64,000 bases of DNA from Luteimonas sp. (GTDB lineage: Bacteria; Pseudomonadota; Gammaproteobacteria; Xanthomonadales; Xanthomonadaceae), in the NCBI GenBank assembly GCA_024707405.1, contig JANPZU010000003.1:62001-126000 (forward strand), in the 5' to 3' direction. Below the pieces are notes generated by a model. It was given only the letters and a program-made list of their open reading frames with translations. It did no database searches and was not told the origin of the DNA. A program made the position numbers and the translations under genes. Numbering within the stretch: position 1 is the first letter of the stretch; each line of letters starts with the position of its first letter. Shown here piece by piece: positions 10,767 to 20,972 of the stretch.

Positions 10767-11164
10767 GCCGCCTGCAGTGCGCGCTCGATGTCTCCCAGCG
10801 GCGCGTTGGTCAAGGTCTTGTTGACCTCACCCAACAGGCGCTGCTGGGCTTCCTTGTGCAGCAAGGGGCGCACGCGGCCCAAGGTGGTCGGATCCGCCAC
10901 CAGCACCAGGTGCGCGTACATCTGTTTGAGCGCAGCCTTGTTCAAGGCATCGGCCAACTGCTTGGCGAACGTGGCTTCGTCGAGCTGCTGGCCCGTGGAT
11001 TCACTGGGCATGCTGCCAGCCGGGCCGTCATCGTTCATGTTGACCAGTTCGAGCAGCGCGTACTGGTGCAACGACAGTGCCTTCTCGTCACCGCGATTGC
11101 GGAACACGCGCGCGCCGCCACCATCGGCCACCACCACCATTGCATCCGTCGGAATCCTGTTCAT
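10763..11164 (-). CDS. Host-attachment protein (PF10116, release-factor-like fold)
   Basis: The product is 133 residues and belongs to the 'protein required for attachment to host cells' family, seen from the N-terminal MVVVADGGGARVFRNRG and the C-terminal HLVLVADPTTLGRVRPLLHK. The family is placed with the ribosomal L18p/S11 and archaeal-eukaryotic release-factor central domain fold, related to the baeRF proteins. The attachment role comes from Agrobacterium and is not established in general; a ribosome-associated role is plausible. Its stop overlaps the start of the thioredoxin-like gene, forming a two-gene operon. No membrane segment or signal peptide is seen. Confidence 0.85.
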   Translation of the reverse strand: MNRIPTDAMVVVADGGGARVFRNRGDEKALSLHQYALLELVNMNDDGPAGSMPSESTGQQLDEATFAKQLADALNKAALKQMYAHLVLVADPTTLGRVRPLLHKEAQQRLLGEVNKTLTNAPLGDIERALQAA

Positions 11165-11259
11165 GCCGTCTCCTGTTCGCGGTCTCCATCCATGCAGACC
11201 ACTTTCCCCGCGGCGGCATCAAGCCCACGTGAGAAACCGCAGGCTTGCGACGCCCCGCT

Positions 11260-11997
11260 TCAGGGCGGCGACAGCTTGGGCTCGAACAGGAAACCGTCGC
11301 CGACGTCCTCGATGCAGATGCGGCTGCGATCCGACAAACGCTGCCAGCGTTTGGGAAGCGCCTCTTCCTCTGCAGACCCTTCCGACACCAACGCACGTCC
11401 GGTGAGGTAATTGATGCTGACTTCCTTCATCGCCATCGATGCGCGATGCAGCTCCGTCGCGTCGTAGCCGATCAGCCGGAAGCAGCCATCCTGGTGACGG
11501 AACGTGAACGTCGTGTTGCCCATGTACCAGCTGCCCGCACTGGCAAAGCTGTGCAGGCTGATGCGGATGCTGCGGTTGTCCTGCAGCGTGATCGACCCTG
11601 CCGGATCATCCTGCAGGTAATCCGCCATCGTGGGCGATTCCCTACGCGGGATCAGCGCATGATTCATCAGCACCCGACGCCAACCACCCTTGCCGTCCGA
11701 GAACGCCACCACCAGCATCCTCGGATTGGTGTCCAGCTGCCGGCTGCCAAGGCCATCGTTGTCGATCACGTTGGCCGGATCGTCCATGCGCAGCAACAGC
11801 AACACGTCGTCATGCGTGTCGTCGTCAATCCGCCCATCGACACGATGCTCGATGCGCCAGCCGGCCGGCACGAAGTCTTCCGGCACATCCGCGTGCGACG
11901 CAATTTGTGGGGGCGCCACTGCAGGCGGCTCGACCACATGCGAAGGCGCCGCGGCAAGAATGGTCAAGACAAACAACACGAGAGGACTGAAGTTCAT
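11260..11997 (-). CDS. Secreted protein of unknown function
   Basis: The product is 245 residues with a signal peptide (MNFSPLVLFVLTILAAAPSHV) and a mature domain rich in Asp and aromatic residues (DDTHDDVLLLLRMDDPANV, WYMGNTTFTFRHQDGCFRLIGYD). The pattern of short strands, an acidic DxDxxxD-like segment (VDGRIDDDTHDD) and a statement-like central region resembles periplasmic proteins related to FG-GAP/VCBS or lipoprotein calcium-binding repeats, but I cannot assign a family. The ATG at 11997 was chosen over a TTG two codons upstream. No partner gene is obvious; it lies between the host-attachment operon and the purA terminator. Confidence 0.7.
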   Translation of the reverse strand: MNFSPLVLFVLTILAAAPSHVVEPPAVAPPQIASHADVPEDFVPAGWRIEHRVDGRIDDDTHDDVLLLLRMDDPANVIDNDGLGSRQLDTNPRMLVVAFSDGKGGWRRVLMNHALIPRRESPTMADYLQDDPAGSITLQDNRSIRISLHSFASAGSWYMGNTTFTFRHQDGCFRLIGYDATELHRASMAMKEVSINYLTGRALVSEGSAEEEALPKRWQRLSDRSRICIEDVGDGFLFEPKLSPP

Positions 11998-12083
11998 GGT
12001 CAACTGTTTAGACGCTTGCCGATGCCAGTCATGTGTCCTCCCCCAAGCATGAGGACTTTAGACCGGCGGGCACTCTGGCTCAA

Positions 12084-12112
12084 TGAAAGAAGCCCCGCTT
12101 TCGCGGGGCCTC
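12084..12112 (-). terminator. Rho-independent terminator of purA
   Basis: On the minus strand GGCCCCGC-GAAA-GCGGGGCT is followed by TCTTTC. This perfect 7-base-pair stem with a GAAA tetraloop begins about 77 bases after the purA stop, in the right direction for purA. Confidence 0.75.
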
Positions 12113-12130
12113 TAGTCAACACTGCGTCAG

Positions 12131-12162
12131 CCCGCCCGCCCCCGCATGCGGGAGAGGGAGCA
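12131..12162. repeat. Partial copy of the family's CCCGC...GCGGG intergenic repeat
   Basis: CCCCCGCATGCGGGAGAGGGAGC (12140-12161) shares the GCGGGAGAGGGAG core with the larger repeat at about 13950-14090. It forms the palindrome CCCGCATGCGGG and lies between the purA stop and its terminator. It is probably a degenerate REP-like element. Confidence 0.5.
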
Positions 12163-12188
12163 AATACGCATGGCCCGGGGTGAGCGAA

Positions 12189-13709
<1,521 letters not shown>

Positions 13710-13895
13710 TCAGTTGCGCACGAGGTACAGGGCCACGAGGCCCGCGGCCAGCACGATGGCGCCCACCGTGCGCACCTGGCGGTCGGGCATGGCCTGCATT
13801 TGCTCGGCCGCGCGCTTCCAGCCACCGGGGGAGACAAACAGGAACAGGCCTTCGAGGACGGCAACGAGGCAGAGTGCGGCCCAGAGGTCTTGCAT
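13710..13895 (-). CDS. DUF2065 (YjeT-like) small membrane protein
   Basis: This 61-residue protein has two hydrophobic segments (DLWAALCLVAVLEGLFLFVSP and VGAIVLAAGLVALYLV) joined by a short loop with GGWKRAAEQM and DRQVRTVG, the DUF2065 signature. In E. coli yjeT lies between hflC and purA, exactly as here. The ATG at 13895 was chosen because upstream in-frame residues do not belong to the domain. No function is established; position implies a link with the HflKC complex. Confidence 0.85.
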   Translation of the reverse strand: MQDLWAALCLVAVLEGLFLFVSPGGWKRAAEQMQAMPDRQVRTVGAIVLAAGLVALYLVRN

Positions 13896-13949
13896 GGGAT
13901 TGGACTCCTCGGTTGGCGCTGCCTGCAACGGCGTTGGATACGTTTCGCC

Positions 13950-14088
13950 TCTCGCTTGGAACGGGAGAGGGAGCCGGATGGCGCCGGGTGGAGGTACGTG
14001 TGAATCGAAGCACGCGCCTTCGGCGCCCCCTCATCCGGCCCTTCAGGCCCCCTTCTCCCGCAAGCGGGAGAAGGGACGACATCGGCCC
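13950..14088. repeat. REP-like inverted-repeat element between hflC and DUF2065
   Basis: The left part (about 13957-14000) carries CGGGAGAGGGAGCCGGATGGCGCCGG. The right part (about 14020-14085) carries, on the other strand, GGGAGAAGGGGGCCTGAAG and GCCGGATGAGGGGGCGCC. Each half also contains its own small hairpin (CTCCCGCAAGCGGGAG at 14051-14066). Such pairs are common between genes in Xanthomonadaceae. It fills the 204-base gap after hflC and could form a long stem at the mRNA 3' side. Confidence 0.65.
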
Positions 14089-14099
14089 GGGCGGTTTTG

Positions 14100-14963
14100 T
14101 CAGCGGTCGCTGCGCAGGTACTGCAGGAACGGGTCGTTGCGTTCGAGCACGATCATGGCATCGCCATCGGCGAACGAAGCGCGGTACGCCTCCAGGCTGC
14201 GCTGGAAGGCGAAGAACGACGGATCGCGATTGGCGGCGGCGCCGTAGATGCGCGTGGCTTCGGCATCGCCCTCGCCTCGCAGCTTCTGCGCGTCGCGCTC
14301 GGCCTCGGCCAGCAACACCGTGCGGTCGCGGTCGGCTTCGGCGCGGATGATGCGCGCCTGCTCCTCGCCTTCCGCGCGCAGGCGGTTGGCCACCTGCAGG
14401 CGTTCGGCGCGCATGCGCTCGTACACCTGTCCGATCACGTCGCTGTCGGTCGGCAGGTCGATCTGCTTGAATCGGATGTCGATCACGCGCAGGCCGAGGT
14501 TGGCGGCGCCCTCGTTGATGCCGGGCAACTGCTTCTCGATCATTTCGCCGCGGTTGCCCGACACCAGCTGGGTCAGTGTGCGTGCGTTGATCTCGTTGCG
14601 CAGCGAGTCCTTGATGATCGGCGCCAGGCGGTCGATCGCGATCTCTTCGTTCCCGTTGGTCGAGCGATAGAAATCGCCGGCGTTCGACACGAGCACGACG
14701 GCGGCGAAGTCGACACTGACGTCCTTGCGCTCGGAGGTCAGGTAACGCTCGGGCGAGAACTCCGCGGCCATGAAGCGACGGTCGAACACGCGCGCGCTTT
14801 CGATCAGCGGAACCTTGAAATGCAGGCCGGGGCCGATGTCGGTACGCGCGACGCGACCGAGGTTGAGCACTAGCGCCACTTGGCCTTCGCGGACGATGTA
14901 GACCGAGCCCATCAGGCCCAGCAGCAGCGCCACCACCAGCGCGACGACGACTCCAGGCTTCAT
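14100..14963 (-). CDS. hflC: Modulator of FtsH protease HflC
   Basis: This SPFH/prohibitin-domain protein forms the inner-membrane HflK-HflC cage around FtsH. It has 287 residues, one N-terminal helix (VVALVVALLLGLMGSVYIV), then the SPFH domain opening with REGQVALVLNLGRV and a long charged coiled-coil (about residues 185-235). The start ATG overlaps the hflK stop as ATGA (14960-14963), ensuring equal synthesis of the two subunits. The C-terminus FLQYLRSDR is typical of HflC. No odd features. Confidence 0.96.
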   Translation of the reverse strand: MKPGVVVALVVALLLGLMGSVYIVREGQVALVLNLGRVARTDIGPGLHFKVPLIESARVFDRRFMAAEFSPERYLTSERKDVSVDFAAVVLVSNAGDFYRSTNGNEEIAIDRLAPIIKDSLRNEINARTLTQLVSGNRGEMIEKQLPGINEGAANLGLRVIDIRFKQIDLPTDSDVIGQVYERMRAERLQVANRLRAEGEEQARIIRAEADRDRTVLLAEAERDAQKLRGEGDAEATRIYGAAANRDPSFFAFQRSLEAYRASFADGDAMIVLERNDPFLQYLRSDR

Positions 14964-16105
14964 GGGTTACCTCCCTGGCCGCGCGTGGGTCGCGGCGTGT
15001 TGCGTGTTGCGGCAGGCCGCGGGTCTTCGGCCGTGACCGTGGGCGAAAGCACTTCAGGCGTCAGCAGCGGCTGCGACGGCGTGCCGCCGGCGCCCTGTCC
15101 GGCCATCGGCACGTAGATCAGCTGGCGGCCATCGCCACCGACGATCTTGCGGTTGTCGGCCAGCACCTGCTGCACGGTTTCCAGCCACAGGCGCTTGCGG
15201 GTCACTTCCGGCGCGTTGCGGTACTCGTCGACCAGCAGCGAGAACCGCTCGGCGTCACCCGTGGCGCGCGCGACGACGGCGGTCTTGTAGCCCTCGGACT
15301 CGGTGCGGGTGCGTGCGGCGGCACCGCGTGCTTCCGGCACCACCTGCGCGGCGTAGGCGCGCGCGCGGTTGATGAGCTGCTCGTTCATCTGCTGCGCGCT
15401 GTTCACTTCGTCGAACGCCGGCTTCACTTCCTCCGGCGGACGCGCGTCCTGCAGGTTGACCTCGGTGACGGTCAGTCCGGTGCGGTATGCCTCCAGCGAA
15501 GCCTGCAGCGCGGTGGACGCGGCCACCGACAGCGGGCCACGCGCGTTGAGCGCGGCGTCCAGGTCGGCGCGGCCGATCTGCTCGCGCACGACGCTCTGGG
15601 CGACCTGCTGCAGCATGGCTTCGGCGTCGCGGGTGCCGAACAGGAACAGTTCCGGATCGCTGACGCGGAACTGCACGTTGAACGACACGTTGACGATGTT
15701 CTCGTCGCGGGTGAGCACCGGCATGGTGCGCTCGAAGCGGCGGATCTGCGTGGCTTCGACCTTCTGCACGCTTTCGATCGGCCACGGCATCTTGAAGTTG
15801 GGGCCAGGCTGCATGATCCGGGCCACTTCACCGAAGCGCAGCACCACGCCGCGCTGCTGTTCGCCGACCAGAACGAAGCAGTTGAACACCAGCCACAGCG
15901 CCGCCGCGATGGCGACCCACCGCAACGGATTGCCGCCGGCACCACTTCCACCGCCGAAAATGTCGCGCAGGCCCTGGCCGATGCGGTCGAAGCCGCCACC
16001 ACCGCCGGAAGGCCGTTTGCGCTTGGGCGGCCAGGGGTTCTGGCCGTTGTTGCCGGAACCGCGGTCGGATCCGTTGTCGTTCTTGCCGGGGATGTTCCAG
16101 GCCAT
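14960..16105 (-). CDS. hflK: Modulator of FtsH protease HflK
   Basis: This is the partner of HflC, 381 residues. The N-terminal cytoplasmic tail is rich in Gly, Asn and Pro (GSGNNGQNPWPPKRKRP, GGGGGFDRIGQGL), as in E. coli HflK. A single helix follows (LRWVAIAAALWLVFNCFVLV), then the SPFH domain (GEQQRGVVLRFGEVARI) and a coiled-coil to about residue 310. The C-terminal 40 residues are Pro/Thr-rich and probably disordered. The start (MAWNIPGKND) was chosen at the conserved MAWN; the open frame upstream has no similarity to HflK. It is coupled to hflC by a 4-base overlap. Confidence 0.95.
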   Translation of the reverse strand: MAWNIPGKNDNGSDRGSGNNGQNPWPPKRKRPSGGGGGFDRIGQGLRDIFGGGSGAGGNPLRWVAIAAALWLVFNCFVLVGEQQRGVVLRFGEVARIMQPGPNFKMPWPIESVQKVEATQIRRFERTMPVLTRDENIVNVSFNVQFRVSDPELFLFGTRDAEAMLQQVAQSVVREQIGRADLDAALNARGPLSVAASTALQASLEAYRTGLTVTEVNLQDARPPEEVKPAFDEVNSAQQMNEQLINRARAYAAQVVPEARGAAARTRTESEGYKTAVVARATGDAERFSLLVDEYRNAPEVTRKRLWLETVQQVLADNRKIVGGDGRQLIYVPMAGQGAGGTPSQPLLTPEVLSPTVTAEDPRPAATRNTPRPTRGQGGNP

Positions 16106-16238
16106 GCCTGCTCCAGTCTGGGTGGTGCCACGCCCTGCCGCGGTGGCTGGGGACGTGCCGGATACGGTGTAGGGGTGCCCGATGGACGCAACCGGCGACC
16201 ATCGCACGGCCCGCGCCTACGTCCGCGGGTTCGATAGT

Positions 16239-17618
16239 CTACAGGGTGGGGTCGCCGGGGTCGGCGGGCAAGAGCCGGCTCAGCGCGGAACCCTCCGGCT
16301 GGGCCGCCAGGCGTGCGGCATCGGCCTCGGCGATGTCGAGCATGATGCGCCAGCCGTTTTCGTCATGGGTTTCGCCGCGCACGGCTTCCAGCGCATGCAG
16401 GCGGGCACGCAGCTTGCCTGCCGACGTGGGCAGGTCGAGCTGGCCGACGATCCGGCGCTGCCCCAGCCGTTCGCCCAGCGCCTGCTGCAACAGGTCGAGG
16501 CCGAGGTTGTCGCGGGCGGAAATCCACACGCGCTCGCGGCCTTCGTTGGGGATGTCGCGGCGTGGCGGGATGCCCTTCGACTGCGCATCGCCAGCCTCGG
16601 CAGAGGGCTCGACGCCCTCACTTGAAGCAACCTCGCCCCGGATCCGGTCGATCTTGTTGAACACCAGCATCTGCGGGATGTCGCCGGCGCCGATCTCCGA
16701 CAGCACCGCATCGACCTGCATGATGCGCTCCTCGCGCAGGGGATCGGCGGCGTCGATGACGTGCAGCAGCAAATCCGCCTCGCGCGCCTCGCTCAAGGTG
16801 GAGCGGAACGCGGCGACCAGTTCGTGCGGCAGGTCGCGGACGAAACCGACGGTATCGGCCAGCACGACCCCTCCGGAAGGCAGCTCGATGCGGCGCACGG
16901 TGGGATCGAGCGTGGCGAACAACTGGTCGGCCGCGTAGGCATCCGCGCCGGCCAAGGCGTTGAACAACGTCGATTTGCCGGCGTTGGTGTACCCCACCAG
17001 CGCCACGCGCGGCAGTTCGCTGCGCACGCGGGCACGGCGCATCTGCGTGCGCTGCACTTCCACCTTCTCCAGCCGCTTCTGCAGCATGTCCACGCGCTTC
17101 TGCAGCAGCCGACGGTCGGTTTCGAGCTGGGTTTCACCAGGCCCGCGCAGGCCGATGGAGCCGCCACGCTGGCGCTCCAGGTGGGTCCAGCCGCGCACGA
17201 GGCGCGTGGCCATGTGCTTTAGCTGGGCCAGTTCGACCTGCAGCTTGCCGTCGTGGCTGCGCGCACGCTGGGCAAAGATGTCGAGGATCAGCCCGGTGCG
17301 ATCCACCACGCGCCGTTCGAGAATCTTCTCGAGGTTGCGCTCCTGGCCGGGCGACAGCGGGTGATTGACGAGGATGAGGTCGGCGCCACTGGCATCGGCG
17401 GCCGCCTTCACTTCCTCCAGCTTGCCGCTGCCCAGCAGCGTCGCCGGGTTGGGACGGTCGATGCGCGCGGTCAGCAGCGTGGCCACGGTCGCGCCGGCGG
17501 AACGCGCCAGATCGGCGAATTCCTCCAGGTCTGCCTCGTCCGGCGGGCCGCCGGCATGGGGCTGGATCAACAGGGCGTGCTCGCCCTTGCGCGAGCGTTC
17601 GAAAAGTTGGGTCGGCAT
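16239..17618 (-). CDS. hflX: Ribosome-rescue GTPase HflX
   Basis: HflX is a GTPase that splits stalled 70S ribosomes under stress. The 459-residue product has the N-terminal HflX domain, the linker GLRGPGETQLETDRR, then the G domain: G1 GYTNAGKST (209-217), G3 DTVGF (255-259), G4 NKID (321-324) and G5 SARD (367-370). Between G4 and G5 is an extra stretch of about 30 residues (328-358) rich in Glu, Ser, Gly and Pro. The DNA inside it carries the palindrome GAGGGC-TCGAC-GCCCTC (16603-16619). The gene lies between hfq and hflK as in other proteobacteria. Confidence 0.95.
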   Translation of the reverse strand: MPTQLFERSRKGEHALLIQPHAGGPPDEADLEEFADLARSAGATVATLLTARIDRPNPATLLGSGKLEEVKAAADASGADLILVNHPLSPGQERNLEKILERRVVDRTGLILDIFAQRARSHDGKLQVELAQLKHMATRLVRGWTHLERQRGGSIGLRGPGETQLETDRRLLQKRVDMLQKRLEKVEVQRTQMRRARVRSELPRVALVGYTNAGKSTLFNALAGADAYAADQLFATLDPTVRRIELPSGGVVLADTVGFVRDLPHELVAAFRSTLSEAREADLLLHVIDAADPLREERIMQVDAVLSEIGAGDIPQMLVFNKIDRIRGEVASSEGVEPSAEAGDAQSKGIPPRRDIPNEGRERVWISARDNLGLDLLQQALGERLGQRRIVGQLDLPTSAGKLRARLHALEAVRGETHDENGWRIMLDIAEADAARLAAQPEGSALSRLLPADPGDPTL

Positions 17619-17700
17619 TGGATCTCGCTTGACGGCGTCAGCCTGTCAGATGTGGGCCGATCCAACGCGCTTCAACCGTCGCATCGCGACAGCCGCGGGA

Positions 17701-17979
17701 TCAGGCCTCGGGTTCTTCGCCTTCGCCTGCCTCGCCATCCGCAGCCTGCACCACGCCGCCACCCGGCCCCACGCGCACGTTGCGCGCCGGCACCACGGTG
17801 GAAATGGCGTGCTTGTAGACCATCTGGCTGACGGTATTGCGCAACAGCACGACGAACTGATCGAAGGATTCGATGGTGCCCTGCAACTTGATGCCGTTGA
17901 CGAGGTAGATCGACACGGGCACGCGTTCGCGGCGCAGGGCGTTCAGGAAAGGATCCTGCAAGGATTGTCCCTTGGACAT
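17701..17979 (-). CDS. hfq: RNA chaperone Hfq
   Basis: Hfq is the hexameric Sm-like chaperone for small RNAs. The 92-residue protein has the Sm1 region ([20 protein letters not shown]) with the uridine-binding Gln8-Phe of the proximal face, [17 protein letters not shown], and the Sm2 [12 protein letters not shown] with the KH motif. The tail after residue 70 is short and acidic ([12 protein letters not shown]), whereas E. coli has a long Ser/Asn/Gln-rich tail. It lies between miaA and hflX. No clear promoter could be fixed in the 184-base gap before it. Confidence 0.98.
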   Translation of the reverse strand: MSKGQSLQDPFLNALRRERVPVSIYLVNGIKLQGTIESFDQFVVLLRNTVSQMVYKHAISTVVPARNVRVGPGGGVVQAADGEAGEGEEPEA

Positions 17980-18104
17980 GGGTGCGTTTTCCCCAGTTAT
18001 GGTTCGTTATTGTTGTGTCCGGCCGTCCCGTCTCGGCGTGGATGGGCCGCATCGCCCGACCCGCGGTTCCCCCTGCGGCGGCGACCATCCGATGTTACAC
18101 AACC

Positions 18105-18121
18105 TTGCCCGCTTGCGGGCC
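18105..18121 (-). terminator. Hairpin between miaA and hfq
   Basis: GCCCGC-TT-GCGGGC (18107-18120) forms a perfect 6-base-pair stem 44 bases after the miaA stop. On the minus strand it is followed by AAGGTTGTGT, a poor T tract. It may be a weak terminator or attenuator, or a small REP-like palindrome. Confidence 0.35.
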
Positions 18122-18163
18122 AACATGCGTGATCGGCCGCACATTCCGGATGCCTGCCCGTGG

Positions 18164-19120
18164 TCAACCGCCCAGGAAGTCGACGACGGCACGTGCAAGT
18201 GCATCGCGTTGGCAGGCTGGATCGAACCAGCGCGCGGACAGGTCGCCGCGCAACCAGGTGAGTTGGCGCTTGGCGAGCTGCCGCGTGGCGAAGATCGCAC
18301 GATCACGGAACGTGGCCGCATCGGTGATGCCATCGAGGTGCTCCCAGGCCTGCCGGTAACCCACTGCACGGATCGCGGGCAGGTCGAGCGGCGCGGGATG
18401 CGCGCGCAGTTGCGTCAACGCGCGCAGGCGATGCATCTCGTCGAGGAAACCGGCGGCGAGCATCGCGTCGAAACGCAACGCGATGCGTTCATGCAACGTG
18501 GCACGATCTACCGGTGCCACCACCAGCTTCAGCACCTTCACCGGCAAGCGTGGCGACGACGACGGCTCGCGCTGCCAGTCGCTGATCGTCCGGCCGCTGA
18601 CCTGCAGCACTTCCAGTGCGCGCTGGATGCGTTGCGGATCGGTGGGCTTGATCCTGGCGGCAGCCTGTGGATCGGCCTTCGCCAGTTCCGCGTGCAACGC
18701 CGGCCAGCCGCGTGCGTCCGCCTGCGCTGCAATCGCGGCGCGCACGGTCGGGTCGGCTTCCGGCATCGGCGAAAGTCCATCCAGCAATGCACGGAAATAC
18801 AGCCCGGTGCCGCCAGCGAGGATCGGCAGCTTGCCGCGCGCGAGGATGTCGTCGATGGCGGCACGCGCATCATTGGCGAACTCCGCCGCGGAATACGTCT
18901 GCCACGGATCGCGCAGGTCGAGCATGTGGTGAGGTACGCGTCCCTGCTCATCGGCATCCGGCTTGGCTGCGCCAATGTCGAGTCCGCGATAGACCAGTGC
19001 CGAATCGACACTGACGATCTCGCCGCCGAAGCGTTCGGCCCAGTCCAGCGCGAGCGCGGTCTTGCCCGACGCGGTCGGGCCCATCAATGCGATGGCAGGT
19101 GGGCGATGATCGGCGGGCAC
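18164..19120 (-). CDS. miaA: tRNA dimethylallyltransferase
   Basis: MiaA adds the dimethylallyl group to A37 of tRNAs reading codons that begin with U. The P-loop GPTASGKT (residues 14-21) and the [20 protein letters not shown] block with the catalytic Asp are present, as are [15 protein letters not shown] and the C-terminal [18 protein letters not shown] start at 19120 ([14 protein letters not shown]) gives 318 residues, the family length. The frame stays open further upstream, but those residues are not MiaA-like and would overlap the divergent VWA gene. No strong ribosome site was found. First gene of the miaA-hfq-hflXKC block. Confidence 0.93.
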   Translation of the reverse strand: MPADHRPPAIALMGPTASGKTALALDWAERFGGEIVSVDSALVYRGLDIGAAKPDADEQGRVPHHMLDLRDPWQTYSAAEFANDARAAIDDILARGKLPILAGGTGLYFRALLDGLSPMPEADPTVRAAIAAQADARGWPALHAELAKADPQAAARIKPTDPQRIQRALEVLQVSGRTISDWQREPSSSPRLPVKVLKLVVAPVDRATLHERIALRFDAMLAAGFLDEMHRLRALTQLRAHPAPLDLPAIRAVGYRQAWEHLDGITDAATFRDRAIFATRQLAKRQLTWLRGDLSARWFDPACQRDALARAVVDFLGG

Positions 19121-19223
19121 CGGGGCATTATCGCCGCCAAACCAGATCCTGCCTCGCCACGGCGTCAACCCCGTTCCCGCGAACCATGCGTTCAACCCCG
19201 TCGTCCACCACGGGAGAACCGCC

Positions 19224-20972
19224 ATGCAACGCAATGCCCTAGCCACCGCCCTGCTCTGCGCCATCGCCCTGTCCGCCTGCCAAAGCACTGCGCCTGCGGA
19301 GCAGGCTGCGGCCCGCGATGACCACGCCGGGCATGTTGCCCACGCTCCGCCCCCGCCGCCCGCGCCACCGGCACCTGCCGAACCCGGCGTGTCACTTGAT
19401 GCGCTCGTGGTCACCGGTGCCCGCATGCAGCGCGCCGAGTCCGAACGGATGCGCATGGCCTATGCCGCGCCCACGACCGGCGCGGTCATGTACGACACCC
19501 ATGCCCAGCCCTACTACACGCAACCGGCAAACACCGAGAACTACGCCGAGCGAAACGACAACCCGGTGCAGCGCGTCGCGGAGCAGCCGGTCTCCACCTT
19601 CTCCATCGACGTCGACACCGGCAGCTACAGCAACGTGCGCCGCATGATCCGACAGGGCGTGCGCCCGCCGGCGGACGCGGTGCGCGCCGAGGAATTCATC
19701 AACTACTTCAGCTACGGCCATCCGGGCCCGACGTCGCTGGACACGCCGTTCCGCGCGACCACCGAGATCGCGTCCGCGCCGTGGAATGCAAACCGCCATT
19801 TGCTGATGATCGGCATCAAGGGCTTCGACGTGGACAAGTCGGAACTGCCGCCCGCGAACCTCGTGTTCCTGATCGATACCTCCGGTTCGATGCATTCGCC
19901 CGACAAGCTGCCGCTGCTCAAGCAGTCGTTCGCCGAACTCACCCGCCAGTTGCGTCCGCAGGATCGCGTGAGCATCGTGGTCTACGCCGGTTCCGCCGGC
20001 CTCGTGCTGCCGCCGACCACCGGCGACCGCAAGGACGAGATCCTCGCTGCGCTCGACCGCCTGCAGGCCGGTGGCAGCACCAACGGCGGCGACGGCATCC
20101 GCCTCGCCTACGCAATGGCGAAGCAGGCCTACGTGAAGGGTGGCGTGAACCGCGTGATCCTGGCCACCGACGGCGACTTCAACGTCGGCACGGTCGATGG
20201 CGGCTCGCTGGAAACGATGGTCGCCGACCAGCGCAAGCACGGCATCGCATTGACCACGCTGGGCTTCGGGCAGGGCAACTACAACGATCATCTCGCCGAA
20301 CGCCTCGCCGATGCCGGCGACGGCAACCATGCGTACATCGACACGCTGCAGGAAGCGCGCAAGGTGCTGGTGGAGGAAATGTCGTCGACCCTGCTCACCA
20401 TCGCCCAGGACGTGAAGATCCAGGTCGAATTCAATCCGGCGCTGGTCGCGGAATACCGGCTGATCGGCTACGAAAACCGGATGCTGGCGCGCGAGGATTT
20501 CGCCAACGACAAGGTCGATGCCGGCGACATCGGCGCAGGGCACGAAGTCACCGCGCTATACGAGATCACGCTCGCTGGTTCAGGCGCGGAACGCCTGCCG
20601 CCGCTGCGTTATGGCGACACGAAAACCGCCGGCAATGCCACATCGGGCGAACTCGCCCATCTGCGCCTGCGCTACAAGCGTCCGGGCGAGTCCGACAGCC
20701 GCCTGATCGAAACACCGGTGCTGCGCAGCGCGATCCGCACGCAACCCAGCGAGACGATGCGCTTCGCCGCCACTGTCGCCGCATGGGCCGACGCATTGCG
20801 TGGCGGCAAGCACCTCGATGCATGGAACTGGCAATCGATCCTGGCCAGCGCGAATGCAACACAGGGCAGTGACCGCTGGAAGCTGCGCGCGGAATTCACC
20901 GAACTTGTCGATGCCTCACGCGCACTGGTGGGCGGCGACGCCCGGCCCGAGGTCAGCGTGGCTTACGACTGA
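19224..20972 (+). CDS. VWA-domain (YfbK-like) lipoprotein with a TonB-receptor-like motif
   Basis: The 582-residue product begins with a lipoprotein signal ([19 protein letters not shown], acylated Cys19). A proline-rich linker (residues 42-53) is followed by [14 protein letters not shown] (57-70). The YfbK-type segment [17 protein letters not shown] leads into a von Willebrand A domain with an intact metal site, DTSGS at 218-222 and TDGD near 306. The C-terminal 180 residues match the DUF3520 region of YfbK. Such proteins are anchored in the envelope; ligands are unknown. It is divergent from miaA, and its last 20 bases overlap the convergent GGDEF-EAL gene. The SLDxxVVTG motif resembles the N-terminal region of TonB-dependent receptors. 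Confidence 0.88.
   Translation: MQRNALATALLCAIALSACQSTAPAEQAAARDDHAGHVAHAPPPPPAPPAPAEPGVSLDALVVTGARMQRAESERMRMAYAAPTTGAVMYDTHAQPYYTQPANTENYAERNDNPVQRVAEQPVSTFSIDVDTGSYSNVRRMIRQGVRPPADAVRAEEFINYFSYGHPGPTSLDTPFRATTEIASAPWNANRHLLMIGIKGFDVDKSELPPANLVFLIDTSGSMHSPDKLPLLKQSFAELTRQLRPQDRVSIVVYAGSAGLVLPPTTGDRKDEILAALDRLQAGGSTNGGDGIRLAYAMAKQAYVKGGVNRVILATDGDFNVGTVDGGSLETMVADQRKHGIALTTLGFGQGNYNDHLAERLADAGDGNHAYIDTLQEARKVLVEEMSSTLLTIAQDVKIQVEFNPALVAEYRLIGYENRMLAREDFANDKVDAGDIGAGHEVTALYEITLAGSGAERLPPLRYGDTKTAGNATSGELAHLRLRYKRPGESDSRLIETPVLRSAIRTQPSETMRFAATVAAWADALRGGKHLDAWNWQSILASANATQGSDRWKLRAEFTELVDASRALVGGDARPEVSVAYD

Noticed and set aside
19121-19456. Upstream extension of miaA to 430 codons
   Set aside because: The extra residues are not MiaA-like and overlap the divergent VWA gene's start and signal peptide.
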